This document shows, piece after piece, positions 23,901 to 35,689 of a DNA stretch of 64,000 nt. Every line of letters begins with the position of its first letter. The stretch's first letter is position 1. The position numbers were made by a program, and so were the translations under genes. The notes under the pieces were generated by a model that did not search any database, was not told the origin of the DNA, and was given only the letters and a program-made list of their open reading frames with translations. The stretch comes from Escallonia rubra. Taxonomy: Eukaryota; Streptophyta; Magnoliopsida; Escalloniales; Escalloniaceae. The stretch is taken from contig JAVXUO010000748.1 of NCBI GenBank assembly GCA_033065855.1, forward strand, positions 1 through 64,000, given 5' to 3'.

Positions 23901-26900
23901 TTCTACAAAATGCATCTCCTTCCCGTTTTCTTTGAAAAGAGCCGAAAGGTTAACTGGTTTGTCTCTCATCTTCTTTCCCCCTTTGTTTTGCTGTATGGTT
24001 CTCTCTCTTATCTTTTTGCTGTATGGTTCTTTCTCTTATCTTTTTATGCTCATCAAGCAGCGTCTGTTGCTCTGCCCTTGGTTTTGAGTATGGTCTTTTT
24101 AGATATGCCCTCCAAGTAGTTATCCAAAGCCTTTTAAGACGAAACCTGTCAGTTTGGATTAATTATTAACTGCTTCAGAGCTAATATTTTGAACCAAAAC
24201 ACAATAATAGACATGGATGACAGAGGTTAGACTCATGTATATAGGATATGTATGTCCACCGTATAATAGGTTGTTCCAAATGGCCGTGAGTTGTGGCATA
24301 TGATTGTGTATTTTGGTATTAGTAAATGTGGGTGGAAGTGTAAGCAGACACTTTAAGGGATGGAAAATGCATTACTATTGGTTCCAACTTTCATATAGCA
24401 GTATCATGGTGTTAGAATTTACAGAAGTTGGTGTTTTTCATCAAAGGGGAGTGAGAGGAAAGCTGAAGATTACCCTCTTTCTCTACGTAAGTGGCCTGTC
24501 TAGGTTAGGGTTCAAGCTGGATGTCATTCTAGGATGAACATGCTCATGAAGTTTCTACTAAGAACCCAAGATAGAAGCCATATCCTAAATGGGAAATATT
24601 ATTCTGCACTTGTCTTGTTAGATCCACAATGCCTCTCTCAGGTAAAAGCAAGACACAGTATCATGATAATGACCTCATTTGTAGGGCCACAAACTTTGAC
24701 CACCTAAGCCACATACCTTAACAGTCGTATAGGGGCTCCTCGGTCGTGCCTCCGACTCAATAAGACAAATGCAGCAGGGTGCATATCCTTTAAAGCATTT
24801 CTTGGTGTGACTTCAGAGCCTTGAGATACTAGGGGGAGATATTAGTGCTGGATGTGCACAGAATAGGTTCTAGATAACCTTCTTGACTGGAGACTTGTCA
24901 GTCCCTTGTAGAAGGAGTGCTTAATCCAGCTAATATGGAAATCTTGTTTCACCTTGAAAATATGAAGATCTATCCAGTGAGACAAAGGTTACTATATTGG
25001 GGTGCCTTGGAATGTCATTTCTTTTGTCAATTAACTTCATACGTCGCAGCTGTAGAATTCCATTCTACACCTTTTGCATGGATGTTATGCCTTTCAGAAG
25101 AGGAACTATTGTTGCTCTAACCAACTTTTTAGTTTATAGAGTCCTTAGAGGTCAAATTGGGTAAATTCTCTTTGTTTTTTAATTTTTTTTTGGGCAATTT
25201 TATCGTTGTTCTAGATTTTCTGGATGCCCGAAATGAGATTGTCCTTCAACATGAATGACACATAGAGAAGGAAACTTTTAAATCAAATATTTCAGCTCCC
25301 TTTCTCTCGTCTGCTCCTGCCTGTTCTCATCTCCTTCATTTCATTTCATTCTGTTACGATTTTCCGTAACGCCTCTTATCTTTTACTAAGCGAGGATTGG
25401 AAACTAACGAGGTCCTCCTGCTCCTTTTTCTTTTTCAATTGCCAGTTAGATGCTGGGAAGATGTGTTTCTCTCTTTCGTATATTTCGACCTTCTTTCTTT
25501 TCCGTTCTTTCTGGAATATATTTAGATCTTGGGGACTCAATCATTTCAAGCATCTCACACTTGTCGGGAGGAGGATAAAGTGTGAAGAGGAGAGAGATAA
25601 GAGAGTATGGACGGTTGAGCATTTTTCCTTTACCTTTCTAGTATAAACGACATACTCACCAACAAGAACTTATAATGTGTATGAAACATTACACTTCACT
25701 TTGTAGTTCCACAGGTGGATTCCGAACGAGTAAAAAACCTAATTGCTGAAAACTAAAAGGCTCACATACCTTAATTTTCTGCTGTTTCAAAGTAGTCGCA
25801 CCGTGGGATTTGCATCTGTTTGGCCTTTTTGTGGTCTTAGCAAAGAAAAAGAAAGAGGTATACGTTTATGCGTATTAATTACGGGTGCATACCATAAATT
25901 CCGTTGTGTAGCTTTTGGAGAGCAAAATACAGGAGGCAAAGTCAAAGAAAGATACTCTGAAAGCTCGTGCTCAGTCTGCCAAGTTAGTCTCTACCAGCTT
26001 TTATCTGCATTATCCATTCTCTTTATAGTGGTCAGCTCTTACTGTGAACGTTATTACTCACATGGATGTTGTTCAGGACTGCAACCAAAGTGAACGAGAT
26101 GTTGGGGAGTGTCAACACTAGTAGTGCTCTTTCAGCTTTTGAAAAGATGGAAGAAAAAGGTCAGCTACTTGAATATTGGGGGTGATTGTCAAATCTAACT
26201 GTTTGGTTTATATAAGCTCTAAATCTTCACATTTCCATCCCCTCCCCACTTCTCTTCCTTGAGGAAATGAACTTCCGATGCAATTAATTAACAACTTTTA
26301 GACTAACAAAATCTCATGTGTTGTTAAAGTTGTGATAATTTCTATTTTAAAGAGTACTAGCTGTAGATGACATTTTCCCTCAAGTCTCTGTTCCTTCGTT
26401 GCTTGGTTCTTTTTACGAGAGCCATCCAAATGCACTATATCATGTATTCAAGCCAAGTTTATAAAAATTCAAGATTGTTCCCAATTTCTTAAAGCATATT
26501 GTTCTACAGGGGATAGTCAAAATATGATAAAATCTCACTTATTTTCCTTCGGCTGTGTTTGACAGGCCAGATCATGGGTCGAATAAGGTTTATCTGTTCT
26601 GTACGATATGATGGTGTTTGGTTTCAAAATTTTGGGCCACATTATGATCCGTTGGACTCGTTTTATCCCCCCTAGAGGGGGATAATTCTGTCCTATGGGA
26701 GGTGGGTTGGATTTTATTCCACTCGGATTTGTCATTTCTCCATCTTCAAAGCAGTTTTTAGAACTTTCCACCACCTCTGAGCATGTTCCTCCTCTCCGCT
26801 CGCCAATAGCCGCCAGATCTTCCAATTTCCCACAATTCGCCATGAATCTCGAGTTCCTTTTGTTTTTACATCTCCCAAACCAAAACTGAGTTTCCATTTA

Positions 26901-29900
26901 GCTTCATCCGTGTAGAAATTGACCATATTGGAGCATGTGTATAATAAGCTTGGAAAGTTTTCATTTCGATGGGTCTTGGAATTTCTGGTTCATTCACATG
27001 TTGGTGAAGTTGAAAGGTATGAATGTGGTGGGCATGCTATAATGAGTGCATGGATTAATGAGATGTCAGAGATGGAGAAGATTGATTGTCTATCATGGAG
27101 AACACCATGCGATGTTAGCTTTCTTGCGCAGTCAATTCTGCATTGCCCGGGAAGATGGGTCCCTGTGTTGTTTTTTGATTTTCTTTTCTCTTATTCCTTT
27201 CTAGTTTGTAAGTTTTCAGAAAGAAATTTCAAGGCAATCCAGCTTCTAATTGGACTTGTTCCAAACGTTGGACATGATTTATAGCTTATCTGGCTTTATC
27301 CTTATACAATAAGTTGTACCTCCGTATCTGGCCATATACTGTCCTATCTGACAGAATAGTTTTGCACCTTAAACACAGCCAAGAGGTTTTCCCTTATGTA
27401 GCTCAGACTCTACAAGTTTGAGACAATGGCAGAGGGGTGAATGGATATCTCCCTCAAAACTTTGGTAAGAAAAAGGAAATGATAGAAGATGAAAGCAGTT
27501 ATAGCTGAACTTGTTAAATATACTTGAAACTAGCTTCCAATTTCTATTCCCACCTACTTTTTTTTTGAGAAAGATTTCCTGACTAACCTAATGACTCCTC
27601 TCCTAATATTATGCTGATGGTATTCGAGATTATGTGCTATGTGTGTAAATATGTATAATTAGAGAAGTATAAAGTTGGCTTCTGGTAAGAAGAATCGTTT
27701 CCGTAAAATCAATACTTGGGTGACCATTGGCCATCGCATTGTTCCTTTTCCTTACTCCTTTCTTCTAGGCTTTCTGTCTGTAATATATTCAGTTCCAATT
27801 GATGACAATCTTCCCTTACTTATGTTTTTCCCAATGCACGGAGACGACTGTATTCATCAAGAGAAATCAAATTCTTGTGGAGTTTTCTGATTGTTAGCTG
27901 CTTTTTTTCTTGGGCAGTGTTGGTGATGGAATCCCAGGCAGACGCACTTGGCCAATTAACTACTGATGAACTTGATGGAAAGGTAGCTATTTCCTTTTTC
28001 CTTCTTTCTGTGTTAAATTCTGTTCTTTTGTATTTCATTCCCAGAGGTGGTCTTTTGGTGGATGATGATAAGAGATATCTTTCGAGTTCGAAGTGTAAAA
28101 CATGATTTCCTACATATATGTTTTCCAGCATAATGCCAAGTGATAGACGACGGATGCCGTCAAAAAAGTCCGAGGGGTAGGACTGTCATTATGAAAAAAT
28201 ATATCTTAAAAACACCTGGCACTATCATAGCCGTTCGATTTTTTGCCTTCCTTTATTTAATCAAAACAAACTCTCTCTCTCTCTCTCTCTCCCTGCCTCT
28301 CTCCCTCCCTCTCTCTCTTTGTGTGTGTGTGACCATTTTATACCTGTGTGTCACCACAGGCAATTTGCCTGTGGGACATGGAGGAACGAAGTTGTATTTC
28401 TCCCTGTCTATTGACTATTCTCCCTTTCCCCCTTTCTCTCTCTTCAACTGGACTCATGGATTTACCCCCACTGTCATTGATCCTCATCACCAACAACTCC
28501 CACTATTGCAGCCACACAACTGGATGCGCCGACACCGCATCAACGGCCATCATTTGGTCATCTCTTGCCACTACACCTCAAAAATACACCATCACCGTTG
28601 GTATCATAGTCTCAGAACTAATTCATATATGGATGTATGAGAAGAGCAAAGAAAAACCACCTCTTTCCTAACCACATGTTCCATAATTTGTACTACTTTT
28701 GCACGTTATTTGAATTGAACCATTCTGAAGTTTATTTTTGTTATATACCAACCCAACCTTCATCTAGTTCCAAGAAGAACCCAAATCACTGCAAATCCGT
28801 TTCAACGCTTTCAAGGCTACACATTCGTTGCTTCCTTGTGGTTTCGCTGGATGGCAACATGAATATCCTGCCTACGTAACCTTTGCTACTGCTGAACTGT
28901 CCACTTAAAGTATAGAAAATTAGGAGATGTCAGGTTTGAGCTTCTTTCAAACTCCCTAATACCCTGCCAGGGGTCGCAGTAATGTGAGGGATCAAAGTAT
29001 GATCAACCTTAGCCAAAAGAGAAACATGTTGGATTTTTATAAATATGCTAAGTAAAGGAACTTATTTGGTCATGCTATGACCAATGCTTAATATCGGAAA
29101 TAATGATACAAGTTTATGTTTAGACCATGAACATTCTTTTCCAATGAAAAAATGTTTGTACTGTGAACTAGATTGAAAATGGAAATTGGTCAGTGTGCTT
29201 TATGCCTGAACTGTGTACATTATAGGCAGGTAATTATGCATGAACTCGGGAAAGGGAGTAGGCACGCTTCTTTGGCTAATTCGTGGGCTTACTATTTCTA
29301 AATCAGCAGCCATGCCTCTCTGCTCAGAACTCAAGAGACACGTTAGCATGCCTTGATGAATAACACCATAACAGGATTAAAGCAGGTAATGTTCCCTTGA
29401 GGACATCCAATAAAATTGGAATGGTACAGAGAATATTAGCATGGCCTCTGCGCGAGGATGACATGCCAAATCGAGAATGTGACAAATGTTTACTTACAAT
29501 AATTAAATAAAAATGAGCGGGGCATTTATATCTAGGAAAAGATCTCAAGTCATGCTCATGTTTTTAAAAACATAGATCTTTGAGGAGTGGCCTTTTCTTG
29601 ATAGTCATAGTTATCATCTGTTTGATGAAGGGTCTTTATTCATAGATTTCTTTCTGCTTGCCCCTTCCTAGTCAGCAATGGTTTGTCACCTTCGAGGATA
29701 TGGGGAGATGGGCCTAGAAATTGGAGCCAAAGGTCATAGAAAAGCGCAATTTGATATTGTTCAGCTATTCTTCAGGTGAAATTGTAGCCAAAGCTCGTAC
29801 AAAGCACGACTTGATATTATTCAACTACTCTTTGGGTGCTCAGATTGCTGGCTTTTCCTTGTTCTTTTTATTTTGTTACGAATTTCAGTATTAATCAAGT

Positions 29901-31076
29901 TCGTATCAGGATAATAAGTTATGTTAAAGCATGATATACATTGTTGGGCTCATTCTCCAAAAGCTTATGCTTTTTGGCAAATCGCTGCTTAACTTGGTAT
30001 CTGAGCTCACACTTGCTCACGGTCTTGGGTTTCATTCTTCCTATTTACGTTTGGCCATATATATGTATTACTCATTGTTTGTGCATTTGGTGGCAGTGCA
30101 TCTTGATTGCTCATTCTCTAAAAGCTTTTAGAGTAATTGGTGACTGTTGTTTATTTTGTTGTTTCCTTTGTCTATTTCGGTTTATTATGATCCTGAATAT
30201 TTCTACTCTGGCTTTTAAGTATGAGAAAGAAAGAAGGAAAAAGATGAACGCACTATGTTGAATGAGCTTGTTTTTTTTCCCCCTACTTTGGTCTTCTTTC
30301 TTGCTTGAACAATAAAACTGCTCAAGGACTACAATGGATGACTGCATGCCTATGGTGCTTATTACCGAGACTACATAGGATGACTGCATTTGACAATCAT
30401 CTAACTGAAAAACTTTGCTCTGCTGATCGTCATATTTATAATATCCCCTCCGTCTGCTGCAGTTTGCATTGCTAGAGACCTCATCAGTTGACGACGATCT
30501 CGCAAACTTGAAGAAAGAATTGTCTGGTAGCTCAAAGGTGGACTTTTCTTATTCATAGATTATGTAAACATGCATGTAGATAGAACCAGATTTGCTTCAT
30601 CTTTTTAGCTGTGTCTCAAGCACCTCTTGAAAATTGTATTAACTTAAAGCAAAACCAAGGCTCTTTTCTGCCCACGACTCTGTCAAAATCTTTTCACTAG
30701 GGTGGGACTAGATTTTGTTCAAGTACTGCAGTAGAAAAGGTTGAATGACTTTCTGAATGGGCTAAAAATATTATTCTACCCATTTTTCACCATTCTTAGA
30801 CCCCATACTGTGTAAGTGGCTAATATGTCTTCCAAACTACAAAAATTCACTTCATTTTATGGTAATATTTTTTATTTTCAGATGATATTATCATTGACTC
30901 TGTTGACCAACTCTACATTTTTCCTTCTTCCTGATATGTTGCCTTGGTTTTAATAGAAAGGAGATCTTCCACCAGGAAGAACAGCTGCTTCAAGCACAAA
31001 CACAAGCTTTCCATTTCAAGATTCCGAGATTGAGAATGAGCTCAACGAATTGAGACGGAAGGCAAAGGATTTCTAA
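17932..31076 (+). CDS. VIPP1: VIPP1 (IM30), PspA/ESCRT-III family plastid membrane-remodelling protein
   Basis: Eleven exons with GT-AG introns: 17932-18058, 19034-19158, 19282-19392, 19688-19752, 19836-19917, 21207-21281, 25912-25982, 26077-26159, 27918-27982, 30463-30537, 30957-31076. They sum to 999 bases, 332 residues, in frame throughout, close to the usual plant length of about 330. Residues 1-72 are Ser/Thr-rich and look like a chloroplast transit peptide. The PspA-like coiled-coil domain starts at M-N-L-F-D-R-F (residue 73), followed by S-S-F-E-D-P-E-K and K-M-R-Q-A-T-A-Q. The C-terminal extension ends [10 protein letters not shown], as in plant VIPP1. In plants this protein forms rings or rods on the inner envelope and thylakoids and supports thylakoid biogenesis and membrane repair. 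Introns 6 (4.6 kb) and 9 (2.5 kb) are long. The gene looks intact. Confidence 0.95.
22443..22483. repeat. 41-bp near-perfect palindrome in VIPP1 intron 6
   Basis: Left arm 22443-22462 and right arm 22464-22483 are exact reverse complements over 20 bp, separated by a single C at 22463. The core is AAGCGCACA-C-TGTGCGCTT. Pairing stops at once outside the arms. No related sequence is visible nearby. Confidence 0.95.
26551..27380. mobile_element. TIR element (about 830 bp) in VIPP1 intron 8
   Basis: GGCTGTGTTT at 26551-26560 and its exact reverse complement AAACACAGCC at 27371-27380 bound an AT-rich stretch with no transposase. Such termini resemble PIF/Harbinger- or hAT-type MITEs. No convincing target-site duplication was found. 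It lies wholly within the intron and keeps clear of both splice sites. Confidence 0.5.
28270..28332. repeat. (CT)n-(TG)n compound microsatellite in VIPP1 intron 9
   Basis: CTCTCTCT runs with CCCT interruptions are followed by a short TGTGTGTG run. It is of low complexity and has no coding role. Confidence 0.85.
29391..29490 (+). pseudogene. U6 snRNA-like pseudogene in VIPP1 intron 9
   Basis: About 100 bp align from end to end with plant U6 snRNA. There is a GTTCCCTT..GGACATCC 5' stem region, the ATAAAATTGGAA block, the ACAGAGAA box, TTAGCATGGCC with the AGC triad, CTGCGC..GGATGACA and AAATCGAGAA. There are many transitions and small indels, no four-T terminator follows, and no upstream USE (TCCCACATCG type) or TATA is visible. 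It therefore looks like a non-transcribed copy, probably retroposed. The strand is the same as VIPP1. Confidence 0.8.
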
Positions 31077-32722
31077 AGCTCTACTTACCTGTATATCCTC
31101 CTCTCACTTTGTAGCGAAATTTGGAGGTTCATTCTTTCAATGGCAGTTGAGTTTGTATAGCTAAACGCTGAAGTCATGTCACCTAGTTGCAAAATTTTAT
31201 CCACACTTAATACTCAGTGCATCACCAATGGTGGTGCCAATAACCTTTACAGGAGTCATCACTCTGAATGTTCCGAATTTCTGTGATCAATTTCGGAGTC
31301 ACCATTTGGTTGCATCGCCCAAAAATCTGTTGAGTGAGCGGAAACACTCGCTCCAACCGCCGCTATAGCCTCTGATTTTTAAGCCTCAAACGACGATTTG
31401 ATGTTCTTGGAGAGACCAGCACAGAACCTCTTCCCTGATACGGACTGTAGTCCAGGGCTCCTGCCCACTGCTCGGAGGTCGATCATGACTTCTCAGAGGC
31501 CAGAGCACCTTGTGCTTGAGTGCAAAATACGTGACTATTCAAAATGATTTTGATTGATTATGCTACCCAATGGCACATATTACATGCAAATACGAGGCCT
31601 TAAAATATGTACCATTATCACAAAGGGGCGAGGCATTGTTCAAATTGACCATTATTGTAAACGTGTCATAGCTATTCCTGGTGCGTTACAAAAGTAGAAC
31701 CATCTTATTGTGCCTAACATAAACCGTTTAGTAAAAGGCTTTTAGGCACACAAGTTTGCATTTGACTTTAAGGTCTCTAGAGTTGGTCCTTATGTGCTAA
31801 CTTCTGGGCAACTTACCCAGCTAAGAACTACACCGAGGTCAGGGCATATCTTACAATGAAATGACCAGAAGAAAGTCAAGCTTGCGAACATTGAAAAGTG
31901 CTATTCTACTCATTTGAATATGGAAATCCAATGAGGCATCCAAATCAGGATTTTATGAGTCGCAGTTTAGAGGTTTGGTTAGTAGACCAAAGAATAGAAA
32001 AAGAAAAGTCTAACACTAAACATTGTCAATTACAAAGAATAGAGAGTCCGCATTGCATCATCCCAATAACTTATAAACAAAATTTTTGCCATTTAAATAA
32101 AATTGTGCCCACGAGATTATTTACAGGTGCGGGCAATGACTACATGCAACATCCCTTTTACTTGAACGACGGCATTGAGAGAATTCCTTGCACCAAAAAA
32201 ATAAAAGTTGAGAAAATTCCACATTAAAGCTTCTCAGTCAAACACACATGCCAATTTTTTTGTAACTAAACGAGTTTCTCGGTCAAACACACGTGCCAAT
32301 TTTTTGTGATAAATTTTTTTTTGGTTTATATAAAATTAAGGATGGAATGCGCTCCAAGAAAAATAAAAAAAAGAAAATAGAAAATAGAAAAAGCTGCCGC
32401 GTGTCTCAGTCCATTCAAAGGCCAAAAACATGTGCAGCAGTCGGTCAATTCAAAATTATCAACCTTAATTTGGTCACAAGTCCGACCTCATGTATAGTCG
32501 ATATTCTTTACCATTACTGCCGTCTGAACCCTGTTCAACTGATACTATCACCGGTATTCAACCATGGCAGCAGTGCACGCCATGGAATCCTTCATTTTAA
32601 AGGTTAGAAATCCCTTGAAGTTCATAGCTGTTGACAAATTCAAGCCCACATACCCCCCAATGTTTCCCATTACAGAAACAATACCGTTCAATCAGATTAC
32701 GCGTAGAATCAACATGCATGAT
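31077..32722. other. VIPP1 3' flank and intergenic region
   Basis: The first few hundred bases must include the VIPP1 3' UTR. The rest is AT-rich DNA; a 109-codon open frame at 31898-32227 has no recognisable domain and I do not call it a gene. Confidence 0.5.
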
Positions 32723-32846
32723 CATTTCAAAATGCATCTTGGTCAACACGCAACCCGTAAGCGCTGATGGCAGTCCAATACCACCATTTCAAAATGCATC
32801 TTGGTCAACACGTAACCCGTAAGCGCTGATGGCAGTCCAATACCAC
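32723..32846. repeat. 62-bp tandem duplication upstream of the peptide gene
   Basis: Two head-to-tail copies, 32723-32784 and 32785-32846, differ at about one base (CGCAACCC versus CGTAACCC). The second copy ends 58 bp before the TATA box of the downstream gene, so the duplication is within its proximal promoter. Confidence 0.9.
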
Positions 32847-32903
32847 CAACTTCATTCAAAGTGATTAGCCCCTCTAAGTCCAAGATCAAGACTCGAGTTG
32901 AGC

Positions 32904-32910
32904 TATAAAT
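32904..32910 (+). promoter_or_regulatory. TATA box of the peptide precursor gene
   Basis: TATAAAT about 99 bp upstream of the start codon at 33009. Spacing and surroundings suit a plant core promoter with a 5' UTR of about 70 bp. Confidence 0.7.
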
Positions 32911-33008
32911 ACTTCAAGCCCCTGCATATGCTGTCACACAAATTTCAAGCAGCAAAAGCTACTCAGCAGAAGCTTCCTTTTTGCTTGGTTTCTAAATCGT
33001 ATCTGGAG

Positions 33009-33230
33009 ATGGCGTTTCAGAAAACAAGCACCCTCTTGATCGTTTTTGTCGTCTTTGTCGTCGCCGCGAGCCTGGTCAGTGTTGAGGCTGGGAGGGTGTT
33101 GTCCGAGGATTTTGCCAGTGCAAATCATCTTGCAACATACCCGTCCATGTACATGAAGGCAAAGGATACCATGGCTTGCTGGCTTGAGCGATTGGCGTCC
33201 GGACCTAGCCCCAAAGGCCCAGGTCACTGA
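33009..33230 (+). CDS. PIP/PIPL-type secreted signalling peptide precursor
   Basis: A single-exon gene of 73 residues. Residues 1-27 form a signal peptide: M-A-F-Q-K, then a Leu/Ile/Val/Phe-rich core, with likely cleavage after V-E-A. A variable middle follows. The C-terminus is L-A-S-G-P-S-P-K-G-P-G-H (residues 62-73), the SGPS motif ending in GH that defines plant PIP and PIP-like peptides. In that family the C-terminal 11-13 residues are released, carry hydroxyproline and signal through RLK7-type receptors in immunity and stress; this is family knowledge, not shown here. The start at 33009 is chosen because it directly precedes the signal peptide; an in-frame ATG at 32898 lies before the TATA box. 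No introns are needed. Confidence 0.88.
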   Translation: MAFQKTSTLLIVFVVFVVAASLVSVEAGRVLSEDFASANHLATYPSMYMKAKDTMACWLERLASGPSPKGPGH

Positions 33231-33975
33231 ATCACCCAAAATTGTCGTGTATAGATATACTTAATGTGTTTTCTTTCCTTTAGTTCCTTCCAGGTCTCAT
33301 TGGGGGACATAAATAGGAAACAATTGAAATGTAACAACCCAATTCTTTTTTTGGCACCTGATGATTTTAATCAGGTTTGATTTCATGGTATACCAAAGTC
33401 GTCTTCTTGAACTGTCGTTAGTACCTGTTATTTTTGTTCTTTCAACCAAAAGATGTAGCTTAGAGGACACCACAGTAATACATACTTCAGTTTTTTCGTA
33501 CTTCTTCTTTTCTTCATCAACTCACAAACAATAACAAGGAATAAACCAGCTAAAAACATAAGAAAAAGAAAACCCATAAATAGAAGAAAGTTTGCATTTT
33601 TTATAGGCTAAACTATAAATAGCAAATAACTCTCTATAGATTGCATCGTAGTATCACTTAACCCCCTACGGTTTCATTTGGAACACTTAACCCCCTCACA
33701 TTACAAAAGCACTCCAATCGGACCCATGCCAATTACTCAACTTATGCCTTATGCGTGACGTTTTGACAAGGGTATAGTTGGAAAAACATATTTTATGAAG
33801 GGTTAGTTACACTCGGCAATCCTGAAGTTTAATCGAAATTGCATGTGGCTATGCCTAACTATTGATATCACTCTCCACCTCTTGTGATTTGTAGTAGTTT
33901 TACACGACGCCCCTCCCGTAAAAGAACTGTTAAAAAAAGTTAGGACATCATACTATTTATTGTGATATACCAAAA
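33231..33975. other. Intergenic, with transposon-like low-copy sequence
   Basis: It contains the 3' UTR of the peptide gene. From about 33650 the sequence reads AACCCCCTACGGTTTCATTTGG and similar phrases typical of plant MULE or MITE ends. I could not pair the termini. Confidence 0.4.
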
Positions 33976-35689
33976 AACTACAAGAAAAGAGGCCTTTTGC
34001 GACGGAATCACTTCCGTCGCTAAATAATCTTTCACCGAGGGAAAGTCTCGTCGGTGAAAATTCCGTCGTTAAATACTATTTGAGTCGGAATCAGATGTCG
34101 TAAAAAGTTTTGGCGACGGAATTTTGCCGGCGGTCTTTTAGCGACAAAACTTCCGTCTCTAATACTTTTTTAGAATTTTTTTTTATTTCCAAGGGTTTAA
34201 TAAAACACTTTTAGCGATGGCATAACTCCGTCGCTAAAACTTCCGTCGGTAAAAGTTCGACCTTCACCGACGGACTTTTAGTGACGGCTTCATTCCGTCT
34301 CTAAAAGTGTTTAATAAATCCCCCCGATATGGTTTTCTCTCTCCCCGTTTCTCTCTTCGAATACTTTGAGTTCTCACCGTCGACGATCCCACGATGCCTC
34401 ACCTCCACTGCCCCGTTCTCACTGCCGTTCTCATCTCCACTGTGCCCCACCGCCGGTGACACCTCATCCTCCCCCCGACGCCGCGTGACCAACATATCCA
34501 CCTCCACTGTCGCCGCGCCACCAAGCCTCCACTGCCGCCGCACCACCAACACCGTCGCGGCGCCTCACTCCGACGAAGCACAAACCGGCGACGCGGTCAC
34601 GAGCCCAAGACAGTCGACACGAAGCCACGACGGACATCGACTGGATCCAGATCTATGCCGTTACGAACCGACGGACGGCCTCACAACGACCTCTGCACCG
34701 ACAGCACCGGTTGGAGTTCTGAAGACCTCCGTCCTTCGGTCATTCCACTAGTCCACCGGCGCTAACAGGCCACAACTCTGAGCTCCCAAATCCCAATCTT
34801 CTTCGATCTTCACCACCGGCGGAGCAATCGGTGATAAAGGTATGTTCCGATTCACCTTAATCCTACCATTATAATTGCTATGCAATTTGATAACTCTTAC
34901 CTTTTGCTGAGATCATAATAATCTTCTCAATAAAGATACATCTGTGTTGGCCCTATTTATGGGTGATTTTTTTATTGGTGTTAGTGTTGTGGTGGACATT
35001 GGTTCCAACTGGAGCCATTAGATTCATGGCCGGAGCAGGTGATGATGTTGTAATCTTATGCTTTTCGGCCTGTAGTTGCTTAGTATTAGCCCACAGCTTT
35101 TATGGTTTTTGACATTGGTTCCAACTAGAGCCATTAGACTCCTAGGTCATTGGTTCTCTTTTGTAATCATGTTACTGGTAATTACAAATACATAATAGTT
35201 AAGTGGACTTAAAATGTGGTTTCTTTTGAATTCTGATGGATTTGGTTTCTTTTAATCTTCATTTTCTAAAGGGGGTATATCGGAAGGTAAATGTTCATTT
35301 CAGGTTTGCTCTTTTAAGATAAGATAGAGAGATTTATGGGCAAAACTGGAAATGAAATGCCTAGAAACACTATTAAACATCTTAGACTTTTAAGTTAGAG
35401 AGATATACCTCATATATATGTTCTGCATTTGTCAAGATGCCAAGCTGAGAGAAAAGGAAGTACCTCAGGAGGTATTGCCAGATTCAAGATAAGGTAACAG
35501 TTCTGCCAAGTTCCATGCTGATGAGTGTGTCCACATCTGTTGATGCTGGTTTCTTCGATAGGGCTGCAAGTATGGCCCTTCAACCGGGTGATGAATTTGT
35601 TCTTGAGTATCTAGGAGTTTGTAAACTCACTACCACCTTGAGACACACATGGGGAACACATCCAACTACACTTCCATTTCCTGAATCAC

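Noticed and set aside
28140..28640. 166-codon frame in VIPP1 intron 9
   Set aside because: It runs through a CT/TG microsatellite and has no recognisable domain; it lies wholly in the intron.
29391..29490. Functional U6 gene
   Set aside because: No upstream sequence element, no TATA at the required spacing, no terminal T-run and many substitutions.
34329..34751. 140-codon frame inside the CACTA element as a gene
   Set aside because: It is Ser/Thr/Pro/Arg-rich, low complexity, with no domain; it probably follows from GC-rich CCA/CCG repeats.
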